From: Mycoemilia scoparia
Lineage: Eukaryota; Kickxellomycota; Kickxellomycetes; Kickxellales; Kickxellaceae
NCBI GenBank assembly: GCA_027575805.1
Contig: JANBPU010000332.1
Span: 1 to 16,199 of the forward strand
Direction of reading: 5' to 3'
DNA: 16,199 nucleotides
This document shows, in pieces, positions 7,841 to 15,953 of this stretch (position 1 is its first letter; every line of letters begins with the position of its first letter). The position numbers were made by a program, and so were the translations under genes. The notes under the pieces were generated by a model that did no database searches, was not told where the DNA came from, and saw only the letters and a list, made by a program, of their open reading frames with translations.

Positions 7841-8789
7841 ACCAGTTCCAACCAATCTCCAGAACCGGGTTCATCTAGATGGTGATTTTGGGTTTGATCC
7901 AGAAGTTGGTCCCAATGCTGGCCGGCTTTTTATGCACAGAGAGAACTTTGCATACATTTATCTTGTCAGAATTCTCATTCGGTCCATAGCCAGTCTTATT
8001 TATAAAAGTACGGCCTACAATCAGCTTGATTTAGACAAAATCACCAATGATGATTCCACAAGAGCATTCAATATTCTTTACATTCTTGCACATATATCTA
8101 ACCGAGAATCACTAATATGGAAGAAGGTTCATAGTCAAATTGGCCATATCAGAAATATTGCTCTGCAACATATCAACACTGTTAGTATCTTTGTTACAAA
8201 AGGCAGACTTTTCTGTGGTAAGAATGCTGAAGAAGGTAAAGAAGGTGACAATGACGATGATGAAGCAAGTCTTAGCTGCATACAAGCAGTCCATGTGGTA
8301 GCCAATCTTCATATTCTTTATAATGGTTGCGTGAATTTGCAATCCAGCTTTCTGGTCAATGTTGGTATCGACCCCATAGCAAACCATGCCCACCAAGACT
8401 CCATCTATGTTAAACTTTTGGATGTGGCTCAAAGTCTGTTTAGGATTCTCAAAATAAAGTTTTACAAGATTCGTCTGGATGATCGAGAATGGTTAAGAGA
8501 TGTTATTACTCAAACCTCTACCAATGACTTTTCTGTATTGCAGAATCCAATTTCTTCAAATCCATTTAATAAGGAGAATCCACATGTTTTCAAATTGAGA
8601 GTAGATGTTGACGCTTTCTTAGGATGGGCTGCGTTTTATCTAGACATTGACATTGGGATAATAACTATGGATTTGGTGCACTGGATGCAGACCATTCTAA
8701 ACGAGAATGAAAATTTCTGTTGGTATCAATACACAGTTAAGGCTATCAGACATAATAGAAGAACCTGTCCAAATGCACTATGTCTCTAG
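7827..8789 (+). CDS. Orphan protein, 320 aa, unrecognised
   Basis: I do not recognise this protein. ATG at 7827 (MPPVKPVPTN) is chosen because it follows the TATA box, has a good -3 A, and the longer in-frame reading from 7671 needs a GTG start and runs through the TATA box. The product has no signal peptide or clear membrane span. Most of it looks like a soluble, helix-rich protein. It has an acidic linker (GKEGDNDDDEA) at about residues 138-148. Notable stretches are NAGRLFMHRENFAYIYLVR (about 31-50) and DAFLGWAAFYLDIDIGIITM (about 266-285). The C-terminus is short and basic, with two Cys (CPNALCL). The ending does not fit a standard CaaX box. AATAAA follows at 8867. The frame is uninterrupted and typical of a real gene, probably lineage-specific. 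The promoter region carries two family A elements. Confidence 0.75.
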   Translation: MPPVKPVPTNLQNRVHLDGDFGFDPEVGPNAGRLFMHRENFAYIYLVRILIRSIASLIYKSTAYNQLDLDKITNDDSTRAFNILYILAHISNRESLIWKKVHSQIGHIRNIALQHINTVSIFVTKGRLFCGKNAEEGKEGDNDDDEASLSCIQAVHVVANLHILYNGCVNLQSSFLVNVGIDPIANHAHQDSIYVKLLDVAQSLFRILKIKFYKIRLDDREWLRDVITQTSTNDFSVLQNPISSNPFNKENPHVFKLRVDVDAFLGWAAFYLDIDIGIITMDLVHWMQTILNENENFCWYQYTVKAIRHNRRTCPNALCL

Positions 8790-8866
8790 TCCTTGTCACT
8801 GGATTCTCTTTTTATCTATTTTTAGCTACTTTATCTTTTCATACATTTATATTTATATAGTTTGCA

Positions 8867-8872
8867 AATAAA
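8867..8872 (+). terminator. Poly(A) signal, 320-aa gene
   Basis: AATAAA 77 bp after the TAG stop of the 320-aa gene. Confidence 0.6.
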
Positions 8873-9011
8873 GTGGTGGTAATTATAGATAAAACCACAA
8901 CCTATAACTTGTAAAGAAATGTTAAATCTTTTTTATATCAATTAAGCCTAGACTTTAATTATTGTTGCTATTTGTTATAAATCCAAATAACCAACAATAG
9001 CACTGGCTATC

Positions 9012-9080
9012 CCAATGACTTTTTGGTGTCTATATGGAGCATTATTTATTCCATCCTTCAGAAATAACTATTACCCATAT
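9012..9080 (+). mobile_element. Family A element, decayed fragment A6
   Basis: The right end CCATCCTTCAGAAATAACTA then TTACCCATAT matches the family A terminus (CATCCTTCAAAAATAATCAC in A5). The left part (AATGACTTTTTGGTG) resembles the subterminal block of A4 read on the other strand. The left terminus is gone. Confidence 0.5.
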
Positions 9081-9485
9081 GGCTTACATGAATTTGAATA
9101 TAAAATTCAATTTATTTGTGATCCGCTGTAATTTACAACAATAACAGCACAAGCATAAAAATACCCAGAAAGAAAAAAGCAAGCAAATAAAGTAGTATTA
9201 AAAGCTACTAATTACAAACTTTTACAAGTTTTTTTATGATTTTTCTGTTGATTTTGCTGCTACTGCTACTAATGATAAAGATGCAGACATACTCCAGCAA
9301 ACGAACAAACGCCTAAAGAATATCCAATCAACTGGTTGTTTTCATAATTAATTCAAACAAACCTTGGAAATACACGCCACAATATGCTAACCCATTACCC
9401 TCCATACATCAATCAATCATTATCGATGATGATGTAATACACGATAATAAAAATGCCAGTCACACAAACAAGCACTTCTTATCAT
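9081..9485. other. Gene-free stretch between convergent genes
   Basis: This lies between the ends of the convergent 320-aa and 89-aa genes. It is AT-rich with no supported ORF. A short palindrome AAACTT-TTAC-AAGTTT occurs near 9216-9231. I could not identify a canonical minus-strand AATAAA close to 9486. Confidence 0.45.
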
Positions 9486-9889
9486 CTATGGGCCCTTAAA
9501 ATGAGAAAACTTGTAATCCAAAAAGACATCAAGCTCAGGAGGATCCATAAAATTTGAATGCGAAAAAGAAATGTTCTTGAATGTCCCCAGATCTTGTCGA
9601 AGAGTTCGGTCAATTTCTTCTCTTTTACAAAGCTTGCCTCGGAACATAAGTTCGGTCTAGAATCAATAATAATGTTGTACAAGAGTTTTCAACATTTTTT
9701 GTTAGTATATTTTAAAGAAACAGAGGTGATGGAATGATATTAGTGATTGGAGTTGGGATTAGATGCTGTGACGGGATGGGTGCTACTTACATAAGGCATG
9801 TTTGTCACATGTGTTTTAATCTGACGTAGAACATACAGACCGCTGACAATGTTGCCTTCACGGTCTTTGTAATAAGCGTCGTCAAGCAT
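9486..9889 (-). CDS. Two-exon gene for an 89-aa protein, unrecognised
   Basis: Coding exons are complement(9791..9889) and complement(9486..9656), with 33 and 56 codons joined in phase 0. The ATG (complement of 9887-9889) is the first after a minus-strand TATA box at 10132-10140, and an in-frame TAG lies 21 bp upstream of it. The 134-bp intron has a GTAAGT donor, a TACTAAC branch-point string and a TTCTAG acceptor. Splicing converts two unremarkable open frames into one coherent soluble product. It begins MLDDAYYKDREGNIVSGL and ends in the acidic/aromatic stretch MDPPELDVFLDYKFSHFKGP. It has no signal peptide, membrane span or Cys motif (one Cys). The charged, mid-length composition looks like a conserved housekeeping-type small protein, but I cannot name a family. 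I am confident in the splice model and uncertain about function. Confidence 0.8.
9657..9790 (-). other. Spliceosomal intron of the 89-aa gene
   Basis: Read on the minus strand, the donor is TAT|GTAAGT, a perfect TACTAAC branch-point consensus lies about 50 nt from the end, and the acceptor is TTCTAG|ACC. Removal keeps the frame (phase 0). These fungal splice signals also support a eukaryotic origin for the window. Confidence 0.85.
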
Positions 9890-10131
9890 GTTGAAGATGG
9901 TGAAATTGAACTACTCTCGGTGGATCTTGTCGGGCTGAGCGAGTGAGCTAGAGTTATTATTACAGCAGTAGTTACTGGTCCTGACTGCTGCTGGAGAGAA
10001 AATAGGAAGCTGGATATGGTTAGCGTGCCGAACCTCTCGGTGTCGTTTAGGCGAATATACACAAAGTGGAGTAGTAAAAGCAGTTGAAAAAACAGGGATA
10101 AGGGATTCAAATTTGGGTGGAACTTTGGTTT

Positions 10132-10140
10132 CTATTTATA
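10132..10140 (-). promoter_or_regulatory. TATA box of the 89-aa gene
   Basis: TATAAATAG on the minus strand, 242 bp upstream of the ATG. The interval contains no other ATG on that strand, so 9889 is the expected start. The roughly 210-nt leader is rich in pyrimidines and CAG. Confidence 0.55.
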
Positions 10141-10746
10141 CATTTTTTGAGGATAGCATAATGTGGTATACTCAAAAAACATTTGTCTCGTGCTTGGTCG
10201 AAGGACAAATGGATTGAGAGAGCATGAACCGTCTAAAGAACAAGCATTAAATTCTTTGAGATCAAAATATAGATTGCGTGAGTGCTTAAAAGTCTGTTAA
10301 AAAATCTATTCTTTTAGACAAAATTTAGATAATAAACCCATGAACTATGCGCAGCTGATATGGCTCCAAAGACTGTTTTATATTGGATATTCAGCCCAAT
10401 TGCACCATTAACGACTATAAAAGTGTTTTTAAAGAAAAACAGAATCTTGATAGTAGAGAGGGCTATAATTTGGTGGTATTTTGATTGCTTGCATTTGATA
10501 AAAGGCATGTTCGCTGCCAAGTGGTGATATTTCTGTACCGCCCATGTAACCTAAAGGCAACTGTCCATTGACGTCCCAAACAGTTCTTTACTCCAATGAA
10601 TTTTGAATTGAAGTGAATTAATCAAACAATATGGGCTCAAAAAAACCCAACACTGTCGAATTGTTAGACTCGTCTGTTCCAGATTTAGTAAGGATATCTG
10701 ATTCGACCATCATCAACCATACATCCATTCATTAAATCTTCTCGCC
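10141..10746. other. Gene-free stretch
   Basis: No supported gene. The minus-strand open frame at 10314-10520 has no recognisable features. A CRE-like TGACGTC string occurs near 10569, but no nearby start uses it convincingly. Confidence 0.45.
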
Positions 10747-10891
10747 ATATGGTCAAAGTTCACAAGGCACTGAGCAAAATGGGTTCCCAGGAGCAGTTGC
10801 ATAACAAATGGATCATGACTGGTCCAAAATCTGATGAGGACCGATTTCTGCCTACCATAGATTCAATCGCTAGTGAAATCTTGCCACATAT
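10747..10891 (+). mobile_element. Family B MITE-like element, copy B1 (best preserved)
   Basis: A 145-bp element starting ATATGGTCAAAGTTCACAAG and ending TAGTGAAATCTTGCCACATA then T. Reversed, the right end reads ATATGTGGCAAGATTTCAC, which pairs imperfectly with the left end. The interior includes GCAAAATGGGTTCCCAGGAG, TTGCATAACAAATGGATCA and TTTCTGCCTACCATAGATTC. It aligns along its whole length with B2 and serves as the reference copy. Confidence 0.75.
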
Positions 10892-11348
10892 TATTCCAAT
10901 CAAATAAAAATACCCATCTTTAGGAACCCAAAATGCAGCTCTCTCCAAAACGGCATTGAATTTAACCATAAAAATAGACGAGAATAAATGCTGTGACAAA
11001 AATTAATAATATATTAATAATGATAGATTGAGGTTATTTTTAAAAAGTGCGATTATTGCGTAAGATTGATAGAGATGATGATCAATCGACTAACTAAAAC
11101 TAATGTTTACTACTAACTACAAGAAAATCAGCAACAAGCTCTCCCTCCTCTCCACGTTATAGTGCTCCACCCCTTTCCTTATATTTTATATATATCCCCA
11201 CTCCACTATGATTGTTTGTTGCTTCTCCACCCAGTATATTCGTACTAATGATAATATGCCAGTCAATAGGCTCTCTCACTCTCACTCTCAAAAGCACAAT
11301 CACGATACTAAAAACAGTCAATCAATGCAATTCATTAAGATTCCTAAT
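10892..11348. other. Gene-free stretch downstream of the Hsp40 gene
   Basis: No gene supported. It contains the 3' flank of the minus-strand Hsp40 gene, with CT-rich tracts near 11140-11180 and (CACTCT)-like repeats near 11271-11290. No canonical minus-strand AATAAA was found, although AT-rich variants occur near 11180-11200. Confidence 0.4.
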
Positions 11349-12614
11349 TTACTGCTGAGCACACTGGACATTCGGGCCTCCACCATGATGCATATCATCC
11401 TCCTCGTCATCCTCATCATAGGCATTTCCTGATCCATTGATCCTGCTCTTTTGGGATGAATCGATGCTGGAAAGCACAACCTCCTCTTCATCATGGCCAG
11501 CTGGGATGGCTGGAAGTGGGGCGCGGGCAGGGAGGATCTCTTCAAGCTTCTTCATTTGCTCTTCAGATGCCCAGTTGTCTGATGGGAACTCAACCTCAAA
11601 TTCGATATAGAGGTTACCCCGAGCCATCTGGCGGTAGACAGGGAAGCCTTCATTGGCAACTGACTTCGTTTCTCCAGGACGAATAACCTCGCCAGGAATG
11701 ATCTCGACAACCAAGACACGCTTATCAAGATGCTCAATATGGAGTTTTCCACCAGAAAGGGCAGTGAGGAGATCAATCTTGGCCTTGTAGAACAGATCAC
11801 CTCCCTTGCGCTTGAAACGAGGATGGGCCTTTTCGCTGACTACTATGACAACATTACCAGGGATGATTCCTGGTCCCTGGTCAGCCTCTCCGCTAAACGT
11901 AATGGACTGGCCATCCTCCATACCAGGCTCAATGTGGACCTCGAGAGTCTTGCGATCATTAACAACCTTGCGAGCATGGCATTTCTGGCAGCGGTCCTTC
12001 TCATTGATGATCTGGCCCTCGCCTTGGCAGGCCTGGCAAGTCTGCTGGACCTGTTGGACCATAGGGCCAAGCTGTCTGAGCATGACCTGGATACCACGAC
12101 CATGGCAGTTATCGCAAGTCCGGACGGCACCCTCCTTGCCACCCTTACCATCGCAGCCTGAACAGATGATCTTTCTAGTAACCTGAAGCTTGGATGTCTT
12201 GCCGTTGTACAAGTCTTCCAGAGATACCTTGAGCTGATGCATCATATCCTTTCCACGCTGAGGACCAGATGGGCGGCGACCACGGCCTCCACCACCACCA
12301 AACATATCACCAAACATACTGGATCCAAACATCTGCGAGAAGAGGTCCTGGGCATCCATTCCACCATCCATGCCCTGGCCGCTAAGACCCTTTTCGCCAT
12401 ACTGGTCGTATATTCTCCGCTTGCTTTCATCAGTAAGGATTTCATAGGCGTGGGAGATGGCCTTGAATTTTTCGTGGGCCTCGGGAGACTTGTTCTTGTC
12501 GGGGTGGTACTTTATGGCCAATTTGCGGTAAGCCTTCTTGATTTCAGATTCACCAGCAGTTGGAGAAACTCCAAGAAGGTCGTAAAATGCTGTCTCTTTA
12601 ACTTGTCCGCTCAT
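11349..12614 (-). CDS. Type I DnaJ/Hsp40 co-chaperone, Ydj1/DNAJA-like
   Basis: The 421-aa product matches the length and order of cytosolic type I Hsp40s (yeast Ydj1, animal DNAJA1/2). It has a J domain at about 8-72 with HPD at 37-39, which stimulates the Hsp70 ATPase. A Gly/Phe/Met-rich linker follows (about 73-121, including repeated MFG). The zinc region has four CxxC pairs (151/154, 167/170, 193/196, 209/212). Two beta-barrel client-binding domains follow to about 345. The C-terminal tail is acidic (YDEDDEEDD). The protein ends CAQQ, a CaaX box that should be farnesylated and tether part of the pool to the ER or other membranes, as with Ydj1's CASQ. The fourth zinc repeat reads CQKCHARK, where relatives have C-x2-C-x-G-x-K, so the Gly is replaced. 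The coding frame is intronless and clearly more GC-rich and C-ending than the two orphan genes, as expected for a highly expressed gene. The start is the first Met, followed directly by the J domain. Confidence 0.97.
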   Translation of the reverse strand: MSGQVKETAFYDLLGVSPTAGESEIKKAYRKLAIKYHPDKNKSPEAHEKFKAISHAYEILTDESKRRIYDQYGEKGLSGQGMDGGMDAQDLFSQMFGSSMFGDMFGGGGGRGRRPSGPQRGKDMMHQLKVSLEDLYNGKTSKLQVTRKIICSGCDGKGGKEGAVRTCDNCHGRGIQVMLRQLGPMVQQVQQTCQACQGEGQIINEKDRCQKCHARKVVNDRKTLEVHIEPGMEDGQSITFSGEADQGPGIIPGNVVIVVSEKAHPRFKRKGGDLFYKAKIDLLTALSGGKLHIEHLDKRVLVVEIIPGEVIRPGETKSVANEGFPVYRQMARGNLYIEFEVEFPSDNWASEEQMKKLEEILPARAPLPAIPAGHDEEEVVLSSIDSSQKSRINGSGNAYDEDDEEDDMHHGGGPNVQCAQQ

Positions 12615-12671
12615 TATTATTGGTGATGCTATGAGAAGTTTTGCTTGTTGGTAGTCGTAGTAGTATTGATA

Positions 12672-13051
12672 CTAGGGATATTCGGATAGTTCAGTGTATT
12701 AGCTTTGTCCTTTTAATTGCTATATAAGTTAAAATGGAAATTGAGACAGGTTAAAAATAGTGTTTCTGTAATATAATGCGTATTGCTAATAAAAAGACTA
12801 TAATTAAAGTGTCATCCAAACAATTGCTTATTGCTAGTGGTATTCATAAGCATATATCATGTTGTATCTCAGCACTATCAATCCCACCAGCTCAGGTTTG
12901 AATTTCCATAATGATCCGCAAATGATTTACAAATTTGAAACCGATGCGTGGTGGGATTGATACTGTTGAGATACTGTAAAATCTTTGGGAAAGAGAGGTA
13001 GATATGACAAAACAAACACTACAGTAATATTATTATACATTGTGTTCTTAC
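12672..13051 (-). other. Possible 5' UTR intron of the Hsp40 gene
   Basis: On the minus strand a strong donor (CAAG|GTAAGA at 13051) is followed, 380 bp later, by CTAAT-type branch sequence and CCCTAG at 12672, 58 bp before the start codon. Removing it would take out the inverted-repeat element at 12865-12973. This rests on splice motifs only, with no coding check possible. Confidence 0.25.
12865..12973. mobile_element. Inverted-repeat element (MITE-like) upstream of Hsp40
   Basis: A 109-bp unit whose ends are long inverted repeats. The left end reads TATCTCAGCACTATCAATCC then CACCA, and the right end on the other strand reads TATCTCAACAGTATCAATCC then CACCA. Similarity continues inward over GGTTTGAATTT/GGTTTCAAATTT, giving arms of about 40 bp. 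It has no ORF and its ends differ from families A and B. No second copy occurs in this window, and no clear target-site duplication is visible. Confidence 0.7.
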
Positions 13052-13100
13052 CTTGCTTGCCGAGAAGTTTACAATTTCAAGCAAGTAGTTATACAATGTA
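13036..13100. repeat. 65-bp foldback
   Basis: The left arm starts TACATTGTGTTCTTACCTTG and the right arm, read on the other strand, starts TACATTGTATAACTACTTGC. The arms are about 24 bp with a few mismatches. It sits 62 bp from the previous inverted-repeat element. The left arm overlaps the candidate splice donor at 13051. Confidence 0.6.
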
Positions 13101-13916
13101 GTTTTGTTGTTTCTAAAGAAAAAGAAGGAAGGGATGCGAAAATGTATAAATGCGCGCGCACACAAACACCAGCAATATTAAAAGATTATCACAACCGAGT
13201 TTGATGGTGGTGGTATAGACTGGATATTAGTATATATGCGAAGAAACAAAAGGGATAAACGATTGAAAAGTCTAAAAGCAAATATGATAATATACTTGGG
13301 AAAGAAAGGGAGAAAGCAAAAGTAGAGCAAGATAAACTTTGTTGGTTGGCTGGTTTAGTGTAAAAGAAAGGAACTAATAAAACCATTGAGCTTTTTTCTT
13401 GCCTCCTAATCCACTGCTGTTACAATTATAGCGCAGTCATTATTTTCTATAAGGCCTCACTCGGCTTTGAGAGAATCTTGACTTCATGCTGCCTCCTTAA
13501 TTTTTTCTTTAGGATTCTTTTTTTCATGGAACAGAGTCGAAGCTTCAAGCAATGACTGGTCGAATGAGTTCAACTGACTTTGTTTTGTCCATATAGATCG
13601 AAACACACACACACACACACTTGGCTGCAAAAGACTGTGGGTGGCCTAGGTTTGCTTGGCACACAGTGCGTGTTGCCAATATGAAATTTGCCCCAAACCA
13701 CACAGCTCTCTCTGCTTGTGATTGGCTCACTTTCCCATTTTGAAAATATTTCTTCTATGGTCTTGGAGAAGTTTCTGGATTCTTTGATTTGGTTATTAGC
13801 ATGGTTGATTCGATTTTCTCTAATTATGTAGTACCAACAAAACCTTATTCTCCCAATCAAGTGATTATAAAAATGGAACATTTTAGATAATAGTGACAGG
13901 AATCCAGAGTAACACC
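13101..13916. other. Gene-free stretch with a CA microsatellite
   Basis: No gene supported. An (AC)9 tract occupies 13603-13620, and a GCGCGCGCAC run lies at 13153-13163. Open frames at 13189-13386 and 13570-13881 on the minus strand are low-complexity or cross the CA repeat. A CCAAT-type ATTGG near 13720 and a TATAAAAAT near 13866 have no convincing gene downstream. Confidence 0.45.
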
Positions 13917-14016
13917 AGATCAGATATTGTAGATTTTTTACATACAGGTTATATGACGTCCACCCTCACAATCGTTGATATTGTCTGTATGTATTTGGTC
14001 AGAATTTACCTGATCT
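13917..14016. repeat. Nested 100-bp inverted repeat
   Basis: Two pairs of perfect arms are nested. AGATCAG (13917-13923) pairs with CTGATCT (14010-14016). Inside that pair, TACATACAG (13939-13947) pairs with CTGTATGTA (13985-13993). The outer-to-inner gaps are nearly equal (15 and 16 nt), so the whole is a roughly 31-bp imperfect terminal inverted repeat around a 37-bp centre. This suggests another MITE-like or foldback element. Confidence 0.55.
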
Positions 14017-14079
14017 TAGACAAAAATGACCCTAAGGAATTGCATAGCAGAACAGAATATGGGGCCATAACAATCCCTG

Positions 14080-14205
14080 TGTGAAGGTTTATGGGTTCCC
14101 TTCACATACTTTATCCATAATATCTACACTCTGAAGCCAATGTTGGCTTCAGAATAGCCTTTTAGTGTGATAGTCAAAGGGTGTGGACTTAGACTTGTCA
14201 CACCC
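14080..14205. repeat. Three stem-loops at about 50-bp spacing
   Basis: TGTGAAGG/CCTTCACA (14080-14106), an 11-bp perfect stem TCTGAAGCCAA/TTGGCTTCAGA with a 2-nt loop (14130-14153), and GGGTGTG/CACACCC (14179-14205). The three start 50 and 49 bp apart. The sequences are unrelated to each other, so this is not a tandem duplication. Their role is unknown. Confidence 0.6.
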
Positions 14206-14450
14206 TGCATTTTTGAGAGCAGTGGTGTTTGTGAACCTGACAGACAAGTACTTTGTTTTTTTTGCTAAATCATGTTTTTACAACTATATTTTTTATTCCA
14301 GGGATCTTTTGACATCCTACCTAAAAAATGGCTTTTGTCATTAATTTTTTTAGTTTGAAAACTATGTTCTTGACAAATTTGATATTTTCACAATTTTTTG
14401 AATAAATAATAGATGATTGGCTTGATGAATAATACAAAAATGTTTTTACA

Positions 14451-14571
14451 ATATGGGCAATAATTTTTGAAGGGTGAATTTTGGTGACCAATGATTACAG
14501 GGGAAATCACAGCCAAATGGATGTCCAGTTTTACTAGTAAACTTTCATCCTTCAAAAATAATCACCCATAT
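14451..14571 (+). mobile_element. Family A MITE-like element, copy A5
   Basis: A 121-bp element starting ATATGGGCAATAATTTTTGA and ending CATCCTTCAAAAATAATCAC then CCATAT. The ends are near-perfect inverted repeats. The interior TTTTGGTGACCAATGATTAC, AATCACAGCCAAATGGATG and TTACTAGTAA is the reverse orientation of A3 and A4. It lies about 170 bp upstream of the TATA box of the 298-aa gene. Confidence 0.8.
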
Positions 14572-14739
14572 ATACACACATGCATATCAAATTTTGTCTT
14601 TGATTTTTTCTAACAATATCTTTTGTAATGAAGATCACCATCATTTTGAAAAAGAAAGTTGCTGAAATTTAAAATGTTTTGGGGATAATTTTGTTTACAA
14701 AAATTGTGTTTTTTATTCATTGTCATGTTTCTTCAAAAG

Positions 14740-14748
14740 TATATAAAG
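14740..14748 (+). promoter_or_regulatory. TATA box of 298-aa orphan gene
   Basis: TATATAAAG lies 138 bp upstream of the ATG at 14878. The leader is C/A/T-rich with no G-rich tracts and no intervening ATG. The layout (TATA box, then a pyrimidine-rich leader of about 100 nt) mirrors that of the 320-aa gene. Confidence 0.65.
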
Positions 14749-14877
14749 CCATTGTGATATGCCCCACTGAATCTTTTTCTTTATCATCCTTCAACACTTT
14801 TAATTCCACCCACCCATCCAACCACACATCCAAGACACAACACCCATCTATACAGCCCTACCTCTGTTCTTCCAGCC

Positions 14878-15774
14878 ATGAACCTATCAGCATTTATAGA
14901 CACTGATTCTAGAATATGCTGTAAAGCAATCATAGAGCTTTTGGGTTCTCTTGAGGATATCCTAAAACTCACCGATTTCAACAAGCATGGTATTACTGAG
15001 GATACCCCTGATGTTCTCAAGGCAGCTCTGAAAAAGTATATGGAAAGAAAGCGTGAGTACATCATGGATCTTTGTGGTCAATTCAGCCAAGGAAAATTTT
15101 CTTTAGTGCACCTCGAATCTGCTTTCTCAGCTATTCATTACAGTAGTATTAAACCATTTGTTGAGAGGTTTTGTGGTGATGGTAAACATATGGTCCAAAT
15201 CACCAATAGCAAGACAGGAAAAATAGATAAAATAGTTACTTTGCCCTATCTCATTGACCAAGCCCAAAATGTTTTTGATATCTTTACAAGAATAAAAAAT
15301 ACAGGAATTGACCCAGAAAAAGATGCTTTGGTTAAGGAACTGAAGCTATATTTATCTATACCTATCCAATGCATTGATGGTTCCCATGATGATTGTGACA
15401 AATGTGGTCAAACCAGAAACCATGAAAGCCCAGTTATTGATGACAGTGCAAGAAAGTTGATCAAGGAGGACATTATTGATTTCATTTATAAAGATCTCAA
15501 TCAAATGTCCCAGTCTAGAATGACCCTTTTTACTCTTGTTAAACAAGATGATAAAGCATTGTTGTTTGCCCAATTCAAGGGCCACTTTGAAAGCTCATTC
15601 AAGGTGCATTTTGATAATGGGAAGGCCAAGTCTTTTGATGATGCAATTAAATTCTATATCACTAACAGTATTGATAATGGTGAATATGGTGTTGGATTCA
15701 TTGATCATATATATTCCATTTTGGCACTATGCCTTTATTGCGAGGTTCAAACATTTGAGGATGGCCCTAATTAA
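14878..15774 (+). CDS. Orphan protein, 298 aa, unrecognised
   Basis: I do not recognise this protein. The start is the first ATG after the TATA box, and the frame is open to TAA at 15772. The product looks soluble and helix-rich, with no signal peptide. It has a charged segment (KAALKKYMERKREYIMDL, about 48-65) and a possible metal-binding cluster with Cys165, His170, Cys173, Cys176 and His182 (C-x7-C-x2-C-x5-H). Such a cluster could hold zinc, but the spacing matches no finger I know. Another group of Cys (CLYCE) lies near the C-terminus. Codon use is AT-rich, like the 320-aa gene and unlike the Hsp40. Despite similar length, promoter layout and lack of introns, I see no sequence similarity to the 320-aa protein. 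AATAAA follows at 15913. It is probably a real, lineage-restricted gene. Its function is unknown. Confidence 0.75.
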   Translation: MNLSAFIDTDSRICCKAIIELLGSLEDILKLTDFNKHGITEDTPDVLKAALKKYMERKREYIMDLCGQFSQGKFSLVHLESAFSAIHYSSIKPFVERFCGDGKHMVQITNSKTGKIDKIVTLPYLIDQAQNVFDIFTRIKNTGIDPEKDALVKELKLYLSIPIQCIDGSHDDCDKCGQTRNHESPVIDDSARKLIKEDIIDFIYKDLNQMSQSRMTLFTLVKQDDKALLFAQFKGHFESSFKVHFDNGKAKSFDDAIKFYITNSIDNGEYGVGFIDHIYSILALCLYCEVQTFEDGPN

Positions 15775-15912
15775 GTTTTCAGCAAATGTTTTGCATAATA
15801 GAAAAGAAAGTACAATACATATGACCACCTATAACTGCCATTGAAATGGAGTCATCCATTTGTTCTTTTGGAGTTTATAATTGGTAATTAACATTTTCTT
15901 TTTTATTTGCAC

Positions 15913-15918
15913 AATAAA
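15913..15918 (+). terminator. Poly(A) signal, 298-aa gene
   Basis: AATAAA lies 139 bp after the TAA stop and is the first canonical signal downstream. Confidence 0.6.
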
Positions 15919-15953
15919 GTTTGAAAACAATCTGTGGAATTTATATTATAAAT

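Noticed and set aside
9805..10110. Minus-strand 101-codon open frame
   Set aside because: It opens with TTG and covers the leader of the 89-aa gene in another frame. The spliced model explains the region better.
10314..10520. 68-aa minus-strand frame
   Set aside because: No recognisable motif, no TATA box at a sensible distance, AT-rich composition like the surrounding spacer.
11730..12186. Long plus-strand open frames opposite the Hsp40 gene
   Set aside because: They are antisense shadows of a strongly supported coding region with biased codon use.
12600..13140. Heat-shock elements (alternating GAA/TTC) upstream of the Hsp40 gene
   Set aside because: I found isolated GAA and TTC strings but no array with the required 2-nt spacing.
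13189..13386. Hydrophobic 65-aa minus-strand frame
   Set aside because: Phe/Ser/Leu-rich composition follows from a pyrimidine-rich tract. No family features, and no supporting splice or promoter signals.
13953..14084. Possible 43-aa gene with a TATAAAAAT at 13866 upstream
   Set aside because: The frame lies across the nested inverted repeat and runs into the first stem-loop, has no recognisable features and no clear poly(A) signal. Most likely chance.
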